From Bactericera cockerelli (Eukaryota; Arthropoda; Insecta; Hemiptera; Triozidae), in contig CM044964.1 in NCBI GenBank assembly GCA_024516035.1, positions 22,363,806-22,427,805 of the forward strand: 64,000 bases of DNA, in the 5' to 3' direction. Position 1 is the stretch's first letter; the number at the start of each line of letters is the position of its first letter. Positions 38,101 through 41,219 of this stretch are shown one piece after another. A program made the position numbers and the translations under genes. The notes below the pieces were generated by a model that worked only from the letters and a program-made list of their open reading frames with translations, was not told the DNA's origin and ran no database searches.

Positions 38101-40488
38101 CATCTACCGTATCACCTACATGTACTACGCTATGATGGGTACAGTCATCACGGTGGTTGTGGGGCTCATTATAAGCCACCTTGCTGGTAAGTAACCCCTT
38201 TACTTTTCCCTTTATAAAACCCAAGTCCTGACTATCTCACATCGGGACGTTATAACCAAATAGAATCAATAAATATCGCAGTGGGGCAAGGACTTCGATT
38301 TTTATAGACCTCTCTTTAAATAAATGTTCATTAAAAAAAAAAAAAAAAAAAAAACATCGCAGGAGCACAAACATTGGATCTGGTCGTCCATGTAATCCTT
38401 CCACAATAGCATTTTTTATGATAGTATTAAAAAAAAGGCTTATTGCAAACTTTTTACAAAAAAAAGTTGTTAAGTGGCTGAGGTTAAGTGTTAAATTGTC
38501 CGGGGTTAAGTGGCAGAGAATGCCTAAGGCATTAACTTCGCCCCGGATTACAAGGCAATTGTACATTTAAATTTAAATATTTTTTCCTATATTTTATTTT
38601 GTAAATATTGTTATTTTTTTTATTTCTGTTAATAATTTATTGTTGTTTGTCTTGTATAAATAAATAAATAAACATAGTTAATGTTTTTCCAGTAGTCACC
38701 TTGGCCTAGCGATAGCATGCTCGGCTTGCACTTCAGGTGACTGAGATTCCTGGCGGGGTCGGAATTTTCCATCCCTGTAATTTGGACGTCAAAGCCCACG
38801 CTAGACTCGTGAGGACAATTGAGGTAGTTGTTGAGTAGGCAACCGGTGGTGGCATTACGAGATTGATATTGGAATATGATGGTTGGTTGGAGATTATGAT
38901 GCACTAGCATTAGTTCTCGTAATGTCGTTGCTACCCACTAAAAGTTGTGACATAACAACACAAATAACTAAGATCTTTATCTTTAGTTCGAATCCCACCC
39001 AGTCCACGAATTTTTCCTCATTGATTTGAGTTTGTGACGACACAATAATAAGACTCTGAGGGTTAGGTGGTAGGAAATGCTTTGAGCATTAACCTTGCCT
39101 GGTGGTTACTTTCCACTAAAGAGTGTTATTATTATTATTTATTCTGTATTCTGTATGATCTATTCGCTATTCTTTATCTGGCTGAGGGTCTGGCTGGGGG
39201 ACTTTAAACAGGGAGTAGACCAGCAGTCTGGCTGGGGGACTATAAACAGAGAGTAGACCAGCAGTCTGACTGGGGGACTATAAACAGGGAGTAGACCAGC
39301 AGTCTGGCTGGGGGGACTATAAACTGGGAGTAGACCAACAGTCTGGCTGGGGGACTATAAACAGCGAGTAGACCAGCAGTCTGGCTGGGAGACTATAAAC
39401 AGGGAGTAGACCAGCATTGGCTTGGTTCTGGGGGCCCTTGTCAATTATTAGCCTCCTTGTAAAGACAGTGGTAGTAGAAGTGCTGAGTCATTCCTCCACT
39501 GTCTGGCTACCATCGTTCACGTTGACGCCATGATGATGATGATTCTTTATCTTTTTCCAGCACATCTCATTCGCTATTCTTTATCTTTTTCCAGCACATC
39601 TCATTCGCTATTCTTTATTTTTTCCAGCACATCTCATTCGCTATTCTTTATCTTTTTCCAGCACATCTCATTCGCTATTCTTTATCTTTTTCCAGCACAT
39701 CTCATTCGCTAGTCTTTATCTTCTTCCAGCACATCTCATTCGCTATTCTTTATATTTTTCCAGCACATCTCATTCGCTATTCTTTATATTTTTCCAGCAC
39801 ATCTCATTCGCTATTCTTTATCTTTTTCCAGCACATCTCATTCGCTATTCTTTATCGTTTTCCAGCACATCTCATTGGCTATTCTTTATTTTACAGCTTC
39901 AGTCTGTCCCGGTAGCTCAGTGGTAAAGGCGGCACTCTGTGAAACCAGAGGTTCCAAAGGTCGCGGGTTCGAAACCCAGCCGGGACATGACAAGTTATCC
40001 TCCCACTTGGGATTTTTACCACATAATAATACGTCTTGAGCTTACTGCTGGAATAACGGGACTCAATAGTCCTAATCGGGCAGTATTAGTATTATAAATA
40101 AGGCGATATTATAATTATTATTCTCTATTCGCTATTCTTTATCTTTTTCCAGCACAACTCATTCGCTATTCTTTATCTTCTTCCAGCCCATCTCATTCGC
40201 TATTCTTTATCTTCTTCCAGCACATCTCATTCGCTATTCTTTATCTTTTTCCAGCACATCTCATTCGCTATTCTTTATCTTCTTCCAGCCCATCTCACTG
40301 ACGAGGAATTCGAGTATAACGAAAAGCTCATCCACCCTCTCGCACTGAAACTGTCCAAGCTCTGTTCGGGCAGCAGCAAGCAGTGCTACGCCACTGACTC
40401 GGACCCGCCCACTGGCGGCGGCCTGAACAGCATCAACAGCATCAGCGAATCAGTGTCGGCGCGCTACAAAGAAAAGTCCGCGGTCTGA
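14131..40488 (+). CDS. SLC5-family sodium/solute symporter gene (11 coding exons)
   Basis: Spliced gene for a plasma-membrane Na+-coupled solute transporter of the SLC5 (sodium:solute symporter) family, closest in feel to the insect monocarboxylate/multivitamin (SMCT/SMVT-like) branch; the substrate cannot be read from sequence. Exons: 14131-14327, 16088-16221, 19945-20133, 28712-28866, 29881-30021, 30892-31110, 32743-32861, 34733-34887, 36111-36373, 38086-38186, 40289-40488. Every junction is GT..AG and phases match, giving 1872 nt (623 aa plus stop) once one extra A in exon 1 is discounted. I count 13 hydrophobic helices, the usual SLC5 topology. Family marks: YPSELYYRG after helix 2, GGLRSAITADVIQ after helix 5, LYGCQQNFVQRY in helix 7, NGALS and SSLNSMASVLWEDF around helix 9. 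Two NxT sequons lie in the loop before helix 13. Exons are GC-rich in the third codon position, unlike the AT-rich introns. Exact subfamily is uncertain. Confidence 0.88.
14451..14845 (+). mobile_element. VNTR retroelement family C (about 6 units), intron 1
   Basis: Six 38-bp units at about 14451-14695, then the family body ending GATGACGCCACTC. Confidence 0.9.
14847..15167 (+). mobile_element. Repeat family J with a reverse tRNA-like end
   Basis: ACAGGGTTTTCAGTGAAACC, TTTAACGTCCTGATTGAG and CACATTAACCTCACCCAGCC, ending in a reverse tRNA-like segment (GGGGGTCGAACTCGGGATC). Confidence 0.78.
15170..15460. other. Intron 1, AT-rich, nothing recognised
   Basis: No coding or repeat signal supported. 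Confidence 0.5.
15463..15632 (-). mobile_element. SINE family O
   Basis: Reverse copy of the element at 38694-38945: TCACCTGTAGTGCAAGCC, GTCCTCACGAGGCTAG. Confidence 0.72.
15760..16015 (+). mobile_element. SINE family E, intron 1
   Basis: Full-length head, box B and body; ends 70 bp before exon 2. Confidence 0.88.
16088..16221 (+). CDS. SLC5 exon 2 (end of helix 2, helix 3)
   Basis: Acceptor CTACAG ends at 16087 and donor GTAACT starts at 16222. The exon completes a Gly codon, then reads YPSELYYRGSEMWETLYG and continues through hydrophobic helix 3 to LNLGVTSVYQ. This matches the conserved SLC5 stretch in which a G-x-P-(A/S)-E motif precedes a helix and ends in (L/I)TS(V/A)Y. It ends in phase 0 and joins exon 3 to give VYQ-YLDMRF, the family's Y-(L/E)-x-(L/M)-RF element. 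Confidence 0.92.
16222..16495. other. Intron 2 start
   Basis: Two ACACCCTGTA-type ends near 16240 and 16300 may be relics of CAGGGTG elements; otherwise AT-rich. Confidence 0.45.
16497..16705 (-). mobile_element. SINE family A, intron 2
   Basis: Full reverse copy. Confidence 0.87.
16706..17179. other. Intron 2, AT-rich, nothing recognised
   Basis: No supported feature. Confidence 0.5.
17180..17495 (+). mobile_element. SINE family A plus flank shared with intron 4
   Basis: SINE to about 17362. The following 130 bp (GAATGAAGAAGAATGGGAAG, TAGTATTATTTCTACACTAA) also follow the SINE fragment at 28915-29095. Confidence 0.85.
17500..17518 (+). repeat. GA microsatellite
   Basis: About nine GA repeats. 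Confidence 0.9.
17628..18361. other. Intron 2, family H fragment then unrecognised sequence
   Basis: Reverse family H piece at 17628-17672 (GGGGTTATTGCC); the rest has no supported feature. Confidence 0.5.
18362..18590 (+). mobile_element. SINE family E variant, intron 2
   Basis: GTGGCCAAGTGGCTAGCGCA head, GGTTCGATCCCCAGCGAGGC box B. Confidence 0.85.
18868..19215 (-). mobile_element. SINE family F split by an insertion
   Basis: 3' part 18868-18997 (GATGAGTGTTTCACAG..TGACACAA) and 5' part about 19165-19210 (GTCAACACAAGCG, AAGGTTTCCCTTACA); the roughly 165 bp between are foreign. Confidence 0.75.
19230..19850 (-). pseudogene. LINE reverse-transcriptase C-terminus fragment, intron 2
   Basis: Reverse strand, residues from about 19822 down to 19481: RRILKISWMQKETNVEVLNR, KTRKIQYFGHVLRGEKY, GSRSRGRPRNMWIDDIKRWT. 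This is the recognisable extreme C-terminus of Jockey/RTE-like LINE polyproteins (K-x-x-(Y/F)-(L/F)-GH-(I/V)-x-R and GR-x-x-x-W-x-x-(D/N)-(I/L)-x-x-W). It is 5' truncated, as is usual for LINE insertions, and ends beside the duplicated exon 3 acceptor. Confidence 0.8.
19869..19956 (+). repeat. Two-copy duplication of the exon 3 acceptor (45-bp period)
   Basis: A segment running from TTATTTATTGTTCTC through the CCCCCAG acceptor to TACTTGGACAT occurs twice, with AG at 19898-19899 and 19943-19944. The offset of 45 bp is divisible by three and the frame between them is open (YLDIPYYLLFSSRPQ). Use of the upstream site would add 15 residues without a frameshift. Confidence 0.9.
19945..20133 (+). 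CDS. SLC5 exon 3 (helices 4-5)
   Basis: Acceptor CGCCCCCAG ends at 19944; the first donor ATG|GTAAGT is at 20134. The 63 codons start YLDMRFKSRLVRRL, cover helix 4 (about 111-145 of the protein) and helix 5 (ending IAILFTIM), and join exon 4 at GGLRSAIT in phase 0. Both boundaries are duplicated in the genome: an upstream copy of the acceptor ends at 19899, 45 bp away and in frame, and five more copies of the donor follow at 20204-20499. The chosen boundaries give the standard SLC5 length between RF and GGL. Confidence 0.92.
20086..20530 (+). repeat. Six-copy array of the exon 3 end plus its splice donor
   Basis: The last roughly 45 coding bases of exon 3, the donor GTAAGTG and a CAATA pentamer run are repeated head to tail. 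Donors lie at 20134, 20204, 20269, 20354, 20419 and 20499, with spacings of 70, 65, 85, 65 and 80 bp that differ by whole CAATA pentamers. The exon 3 frame stays open to 20502. Donors 1, 3 and 5 preserve phase 0 with exon 4, so insertions of 45 or 95 residues are possible. Confidence 0.92.
20531..20812. other. Intron 3 start, AT-rich
   Basis: No supported feature. Confidence 0.5.
20813..21020 (+). mobile_element. SINE family A, likely donor of the satellite's tail half
   Basis: Full SINE ending GGTGGTTACCTTCCACTAAA and an ATT run. The same tail forms half of every unit of the satellite starting 320 bp downstream. Confidence 0.88.
21126..21330 (-). pseudogene. LINE C-terminus fragment beside the satellite
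   Basis: The reverse frame reads KETIPVIISTNGVIHCSFY and later LVHEMQKAVLLENCHLLRRF. This resembles the C-terminal P-(V/I)-V-(I/L)-S-x-(N/T)-G-x-(I/V)-H and MQKAV(I/L)L-x-x-x-x-(I/L)-(V/L)-R-(R/K)-F block of some LINE polyproteins (family memory). It has been inserted between the SINE at 20813 and the first satellite unit. Confidence 0.65.
21340..22276 (+). repeat. Exon 4 acceptor satellite, left block (about 13 units)
   Basis: Tandem units of roughly 72-80 bp. Each contains TTGAATCCCTTACCTACAG followed by GGTGGTCACC, then CTTCCACTAAAGAGTGTT, an ATT run, and CTCTGGGTGACTCACCTG. The first part equals the authentic exon 4 acceptor plus the first seven exon bases; the second equals the tail of SINE family A. 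Units vary by a CCC(TCC) insertion and by ATT count. Confidence 0.93.
22277..22397 (+). repeat. Left LTR, first part
   Basis: Matches 26308-26428 of the right LTR with about one substitution (CAATTT versus CATTTT). It ends in the TA that became the target duplication of the foldback element. Confidence 0.9.
23110..23310 (+). pseudogene. Internally deleted transposase remnant inside the foldback element
   Basis: From about 23114 the frame reads EMADLHLAEYGAANRNIWDH, then VKNIVYEIPVETQE, a stop, then QNLVARILLAFDDLTEKLE. The first part resembles the N-terminal helix-turn-helix opening of insect mariner-like proteins (DUF4817-type: xxMADxHxxYGxA, from memory). The second part resembles the C-terminal W-x-x-(L/V)-K-x-x-VYE block of the same transposases. 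The catalytic DDE/D core is missing, so the remnant joins the two ends of a protein whose middle is deleted. It also carries one stop. Confidence 0.6.
23318..23392 (-). repeat. SINE family F head fragment
   Basis: Reverse complement reads GCGCACGATTAGCTCAGTGG and ends in the family F tRNA-like box B. It lies in the foldback loop. Confidence 0.75.
24592..24646 (+). repeat. Left LTR, second part
   Basis: Resumes at TATTTCAATGTTGATT exactly where the right LTR continues, and ends TTAACA before the primer-binding site. Confidence 0.9.
24665..26278 (+). CDS. Gag-like protein fused to integrase C-terminal domain (Ty3/gypsy-type remnant)
   Basis: Intact 537-residue frame from ATG 24665 to TGA 26276-26278; the frame also opens upstream from GTG 24647 but the first ATG is preferred. 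Order: acidic N-terminus; Gag capsid-like helical region with KYLQPPKFVEGEEVFENF (about 60-75) and conserved YYSQLKNLVLPC; two CX2CX4HX4C zinc knuckles at about 267 (CYRCGERGHYANKC) and 289 (CSHCNSRGHTSLVC). Then, with no protease, reverse transcriptase, RNase H or integrase core, comes a typical integrase tail: FSVGDTVAVRNYRG at about 367, KWKRHIDQIRSRF near 410, and a Ser/Thr/Pro-rich tail ending RPPERFTASDYYT. The middle of pol has been deleted in frame. It would pack its own RNA but rely on an autonomous partner for copying (inference). Codon use is AT-rich, unlike the host exons. Confidence 0.88.
   Translation: MEPTLPTGSHNDQFHDSFDTVESEENNGLSAAELAASFRQLSLILGSMQRMSQDRVQDAACVPVKYLQPPKFVEGEEVFENFIDRLMAFFKIQKVLDNATKVMIFVNAIPANIFALLKNLLFPETFENVDFERLVNLLKSHLQPQPLLIPARAAFLDRKQQAHETISDYYSQLKNLVLPCRYPENILKINLRDVFIKGLKSKAMLDRFFEEDDIGLEKTIEIALSMERASIASGAILELPSSSTYYVSSGEQKQLPRQRNNINQTLCYRCGERGHYANKCIVNEQSLLCSHCNSRGHTSLVCSMKNITHSNTIRCLQENPSNLRDEDVAEIQEMIHLNVLQYAEVDNNNSTHSSKKSPLPDQNFRRFSVGDTVAVRNYRGYNQKWQFGKVIEKHGNLHYTILVNNQKWKRHIDQIRSRFFKRYRDGAFNGEGCTSTSIPNSPINIPRTPNSPNTLSRSSNIVPGTPSNSNSFSDTSTSIHDTPTSVPGTPSSVSRTSVPASFTPGSRPQVFSPPIALRKGKRNCRPPERFTASDYYT
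26308..26481 (+). repeat. Right LTR, uninterrupted (174 bp)
   Basis: Complete LTR, TGTTGG..TTAACA. It serves as the empty-site reference for the insertion in the left LTR. Confidence 0.92.
26482..28490 (+). repeat. Exon 4 acceptor satellite, right block (about 25 units)
   Basis: Continuation of the same satellite after the LTR element; it begins with the duplicated target GTCAC at 26482-26486. A two-unit higher-order pattern is visible (alternating GAGTGACTCACCTG and CGGGTGACTCACCTG units around 27530-27910). A LINE tail separates the last unit from the real acceptor at 28711. Confidence 0.93.
28491..28692 (+). mobile_element. LINE-tail family H, inserted against the exon 4 acceptor
   Basis: Begins GGGTTGGGTGGAAGTGATTG, then CAATAACCCCGCCCTTTAG, and ends with AATAAAGCGTTG and an AAT run (28679-28692). 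It splits the last satellite unit at ACCTAT|TGAATCCC, leaving about 19 bp of native intron before exon 4. Family H members elsewhere end in (AAAT)n, as expected of non-LTR retrotransposon 3' ends or SINEs using that tail. Confidence 0.8.
28712..28866 (+). CDS. SLC5 exon 4 (helix 6)
   Basis: Acceptor TTACCTACAG ends at 28711 and donor GTGAGT starts at 28867. It reads GGLRSAITADVIQSIIMLGC, then helix 6, then a cytoplasmic basic stretch ending RRGRLDFF. GG(L/M)-(K/R)-(A/S)-x-x-x-(T/A)-D is a hallmark of the family. The last codon is split (AA|C) and completes as Asn with exon 5. The first seven bases, GGTGGTC, also occur in every unit of the satellite that fills intron 3, each directly after a copy of this acceptor. 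Confidence 0.92.
28915..29095 (+). mobile_element. SINE family A tail plus flank, intron 4
   Basis: Partial SINE followed by the same 130-bp flank as at 17362-17495. Confidence 0.83.
29096..29386. other. Intron 4, poly(A) and unrecognised sequence
   Basis: A run of about 28 A at 29166-29194; GCGGCCACAAGGAG resembles a sequence at 45461. Confidence 0.5.
29387..29530 (+). mobile_element. SINE family D, intron 4
   Basis: GATAAGGTGGCGGACTTG, GGTTCAAGTTCTGGTTTCAG, TAATTGTGACATCATG. Confidence 0.83.
29632..29826 (+). mobile_element. LINE-tail family H, intron 4
   Basis: Full-length: GGGTTGGGTGGAAGAGATTG to an AAATAAATAAATAA end. Confidence 0.82.
29881..30021 (+). CDS. SLC5 exon 5 (helix 7)
   Basis: Acceptor GATTTCAG ends at 29880 and donor GTGAGT starts at 30022. 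It encodes (N)WDLDPTVRVTTISALVGQ, helix 7, and LYGCQQNFVQRYCSM, matching the SLC5 element in which an LYGxxQxxVQRY sequence follows helix 7. The split codon CA|G gives Gln with exon 6. Confidence 0.92.
30122..30425 (+). mobile_element. SINE family F, intron 5
   Basis: GCGCACGAATAGCTCAGTGG head, body CCTTCCAGTGCGCTCGTG, TGTGTCACTTCTCG, AGACCACAAGCGTCTACAG, tail TGTGAAACACTCATC. Confidence 0.88.
30498..30770. mobile_element. One-ended CAGGGTG element, intron 5
   Basis: CAGGGTGTCCCGTAAACAGA after TA at 30496-30497; no matching right end. Confidence 0.65.
30892..31110 (+). CDS. SLC5 exon 6 (helices 8-9)
   Basis: Acceptor TTTCACCCAG ends at 30891 and donor GTGAGT starts at 31111. After the split Gln the exon encodes TLWANIPVMTVLF, helix 8 (SLNWVVGMVIFALY), an ADCDP loop, DEILPFYVEDKF and PGFLGLVMASLFNGAL. 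The D-(P)-x..(M/L)P-(Y/F)-x-V sequence and the PG-(F/L)-x-G-L-(F/V) turn are family-typical. The final AG joins C of exon 7 to make Ser (GALS). Confidence 0.92.
31151..31547. mobile_element. CAGGGTG foldback, 397 bp, intron 6
   Basis: CAGGGTGTTTCTAAATTATA at the left and its complement at the right, TA on both sides. Nearly the whole element is a palindrome with a short loop at about 31335-31355. Confidence 0.93.
31628..31755 (+). repeat. Repeat family J fragment, intron 6
   Basis: GCAGGGTTTCAGATGAAACA and GATCTATTGTGACCAG. Confidence 0.72.
31881..32128. mobile_element. MITE with TAGACGAGAT termini, intron 6
   Basis: Left TAGACGAGATGTAGCTAGAT; complement of the right end TAGACGAGATCTAGCATG, with TCATATGAA shared inside. 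Confidence 0.8.
32308..32706. mobile_element. Foldback element split by a family K insertion, intron 6
   Basis: The left arm (GGAGTGGTTGATATGAAACT, AACTCAAAAAACTTATTTCC, GGGCATTTAACTGAAGCC) is mirrored at 32455-32535 and, after the family K insert at about 32536-32668, at 32670-32704. The element ends 37 bp before exon 7. Confidence 0.85.
32743..32861 (+). CDS. SLC5 exon 7 (Na2-site region, WEDF motif)
   Basis: Acceptor CATATTCCAG ends at 32742 and donor GTAATA starts at 32862. It reads (S)FLVSSLNSMASVLWEDF, the SLC5 segment that in characterised relatives supplies serines to the second sodium site, followed by ISTVPSLKSLPD and the start of helix 10. Relatives usually read GALST(V/L)SSGLNS; here FLV replaces three of those positions while SSLNS is retained, so one Na2 ligand may differ. 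The end G|GT completes Gly with exon 8. A Helitron begins 16 bp after the exon end. Confidence 0.9.
32878..33103 (-). mobile_element. Non-autonomous Helitron next to the exon 7 donor, intron 7
   Basis: CTAG terminus at 32878 and the TC end (as GA) at 33102-33103, host A and T outside. The hairpin region is shortened: GCGGGC is joined directly to CGAGGC, about 20 bp lost between two GCGGGC copies. Confidence 0.8.
33116..33335 (+). mobile_element. SINE family E, intron 7
   Basis: Head GAGTGAGTTAGCGCGCTAGA, box B, TACCTCGTGAGG body. Confidence 0.86.
33394..33834. mobile_element. CAGGGTG foldback, 441 bp, intron 7
   Basis: CAGGGTGGTCCAGAAAGTTT and its complement with TA on both sides. Arms include GTTTTCAAAATGGCGGCC. 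Confidence 0.92.
33880..34535. other. Intron 7, decayed repeats
   Basis: A family M piece at about 33885-33955 (AGTATAAGTACTGCTC). The rest has no supported feature. Confidence 0.5.
34538..34678 (-). mobile_element. SINE family D, intron 7
   Basis: Reverse copy ending 54 bp before exon 8. Confidence 0.85.
34733..34887 (+). CDS. SLC5 exon 8 (helices 10-11)
   Basis: Acceptor CTCCCCAG ends at 34732 and donor GTAAAT starts at 34888. Reads (G)VICGVLIMGIAFVVSHLSG, then VIEASQLMTSATTGPLLG, helix 11 and FFPSANWK. The (S/T)xxxGP-(L/V)-LG element followed by a helix and W-x-G at the next exon is family-typical. Ends in phase 0. Confidence 0.92.
35255..35425 (-). mobile_element. LINE-tail family H, intron 8
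   Basis: TTTATTTATTTATTT-type end (reverse) and AAAGGGCGGGGTTATTACC. Confidence 0.8.
35690..35995. repeat. Repeat with CACCTCGGCCGAGGTG palindrome, and family M tract
   Basis: The palindrome at 35697-35712 recurs inverted at about 52311-52326 with the same flank (AATCAAA). 35890-35995 is an AAGTATAAGT tract with GTGCTTTATTTAGACTG. Confidence 0.72.
36111..36373 (+). CDS. SLC5 exon 9 (helix 12 and large extracellular loop)
   Basis: Acceptor CCCCCACAG ends at 36110 and donor GTAAGA starts at 36374. It starts GAVAGMVVSHVVIIWITVGG (helix 12) and then encodes a long acidic hydrophilic loop with two N-glycosylation sequons (NTT, NDT), two cysteine-poor turns and FEDD at its end. Loop length before helix 13 is longer than in many family members. 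The last codon GA|T completes as Asp with exon 10. Confidence 0.9.
36404..36641 (+). repeat. 33-bp direct repeat flanking the piggyBac-type MITE
   Basis: AAATTATTCACCAATTTATT at about 36410 and AAATAATTCACCAATTTATT at about 36612, each followed by ACTCTTA. Confidence 0.82.
36440..36606. mobile_element. piggyBac-type MITE, intron 9
   Basis: TTAA on both sides (36436-36439 and 36607-36610). Termini CATTTGAACGACCGG and, as complement of the right end, CACATAGACGACCGG. Interior ACCACCGGTGGTACACGC occurs twice. Confidence 0.82.
36643..37512. mobile_element. CAGGGTG foldback, 870 bp, intron 9
   Basis: CAGGGTGAGCATAAAGTCTC and its complement with TA at both ends. The arms are about 350 bp, containing TATCTCGAGAATGGCTGAAA. 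Confidence 0.93.
37513..37984. other. Intron 9, AT-rich with a weak inverted repeat
   Basis: GATTGGTTGAAA near 37746 and TTTTCAACCAATGA near 37773 form a short stem; nothing else. Confidence 0.45.
37985..38085 (+). repeat. Repeat family I supplying the exon 10 acceptor tract
   Basis: AGAAATCGGAAGTATTATGT, a T run and GCTCCGATTTCAGTTTTTTC match family I up to about 10 bp before the acceptor AG at 38085. Confidence 0.78.
38086..38186 (+). CDS. SLC5 exon 10 (helix 13)
   Basis: Acceptor TTGTTCCAG ends at 38085 and donor GTAAGT starts at 38187. Encodes SFLTYIYRITYMYYAMMGTV and the last helix (TVVVGLIISHLAG). The YRI-(S/T)-(Y/F)-MYY sequence before the final helix matches the (K/R)(L/I)SY-x-(W/Y)Y element of SLC5 SMCT-type proteins. 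The upstream pyrimidine tract belongs to an interspersed repeat (family I). Confidence 0.9.
38330..38685 (+). repeat. Poly(A) and repeat family N, intron 10
   Basis: About 23 A at 38332-38354. Family N at 38505-38675 (AGAGAATGCCTAAGGCATTA) ends in AATAAATAAATAAA. Confidence 0.72.
38694..38945 (+). mobile_element. SINE family O, intron 10
   Basis: GTCACCTTGGCCTAGCGATA head, CTAGACTCGTGAGGAC body. Confidence 0.75.
38985..39140 (+). mobile_element. SINE family A, 5' truncated, intron 10
   Basis: From box B to the ATT tail. Confidence 0.85.
39180..39541 (+). mobile_element. VNTR retroelement family C (about 6-7 units) with 11-bp target duplication
   Basis: 38-bp units at about 39185-39415, then the body ending GTTGACGCCATGATGATGATG. 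ATTCTTTATCT flanks it at 39169-39179 and 39542-39552; it is inserted inside the exon 11 acceptor array. Confidence 0.9.
39900..40125 (+). mobile_element. SINE family G inside the exon 11 acceptor array
   Basis: GTCCCGGTAGCTCAGTGGTA head, CGCGGGTTCGAAACCCAGCC box B, AAATAAGGCGATATTATAAT tail. Confidence 0.88.
40289..40488 (+). CDS. SLC5 exon 11 (cytoplasmic C-terminus and stop)
   Basis: Acceptor TTCTTCCAG ends at 40288; TGA is at 40486-40488. Encodes HLTDEEFEYNEKLIHPLALK, a Cys/Ser-rich stretch, and SVSARYKEKSAV at the end. The protein ends in a possible class I/II PDZ-like tail (SAV), inference only. The acceptor is the last of about 15 tandem 34-bp copies, and the final 100 coding bases plus stop recur in degraded form just downstream. 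Confidence 0.9.
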
Positions 40489-41110
40489 TTGCAGCGCGAT
40501 CTGGCGTCGAAAAGTGGAACCCGCTGGAAGTGTAGAGCGCAACACACTCTGTGTTCGGATACAACCGATGGTATCGTCATCGGTTTCAGTAATATCTGTG
40601 GGTTAGTGAATCGTGACAGTATACAATACATAAAAAGAAACGTCCTCGATCATAGCGCAATCTGGCGGCAAAAAGCGGAACTGTATACTGCAGTGCTGTA
40701 ACACTGATTCGGATACACTGATTGGCCTGAACAGTATCAATAGCATCAGTGAGTTAATGTCGTCGCGATACAAAGAAAAGTCCGTGGTCTGATTGTAGCG
40801 CGATCTGGCGGCAAAAAGCGGAACTGTAGAAAACAGTGCTGTAACACTGATTCGGACACACTGAATGGCCTGAACAGTATCAAAAACATTAGTGAGTCAG
40901 TGCCGGCGCGATACAAAGAAAAGTCCGGCAGCGCAAAGCGGAATCCTTTGAACTGTAGACTGCAGTGCTGTAACAATGATTTGGATACACCTAATGGCAT
41001 GGCCAGAATTGGTAATGTCTGCAAGTTAGTGTCGGCATGATATAAAGAAACGTCATCGATCGTAACGCGATCTGGCTACGAAAAGAGGATTCCACGCCAT
41101 AAAGAAGAAA
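40489..41110 (+). repeat. 3' UTR with about four decayed tandem copies of the coding end
   Basis: Segments resembling the last 100 coding bases, stop codon and first 3' UTR bases recur at about 40534-40670 (very diverged), 40690-40825, 40833-40960 and 40962-41100. Shared landmarks: CAGTGCTGTAACACTGATTC, GGCCTGAACAGTATCAA, GATACAAAGAAAAGTCCG and GCGATCTGGCGGCAAAAAGC. Premature stops and indels show they are not translated. No convincing polyadenylation signal is seen before the palindrome at 41220; AATAAA at about 41280 lies inside that palindrome. Confidence 0.85.
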
Positions 41111-41219
41111 CTTCGGTCTGATCGTAGCTCTGATAGCAAAACCACTGGAATGGAAAATAGCCAATGATGGATGTATGCGGATTTTGTTTCAAACACCTAG
41201 CTGATTATGTATACATATA

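Larger units (their letters stand above)
39165..40288 (+). repeat. 34-bp tandem array of the exon 11 acceptor (about 14 extra copies)
   Basis: Unit: ATTCTTTATCTTTTTCCAG followed by CACATCTCATTCGCT. It mimics the true acceptor TTCTTCCAG|CCCATCTCACTG at 40288-40289. About ten units lie at 39542-39895 and four more at 40128-40280. The array is split by a VNTR retroelement (39180-39541) and a family G SINE (about 39900-40125), so it is older than both insertions. Confidence 0.92.
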
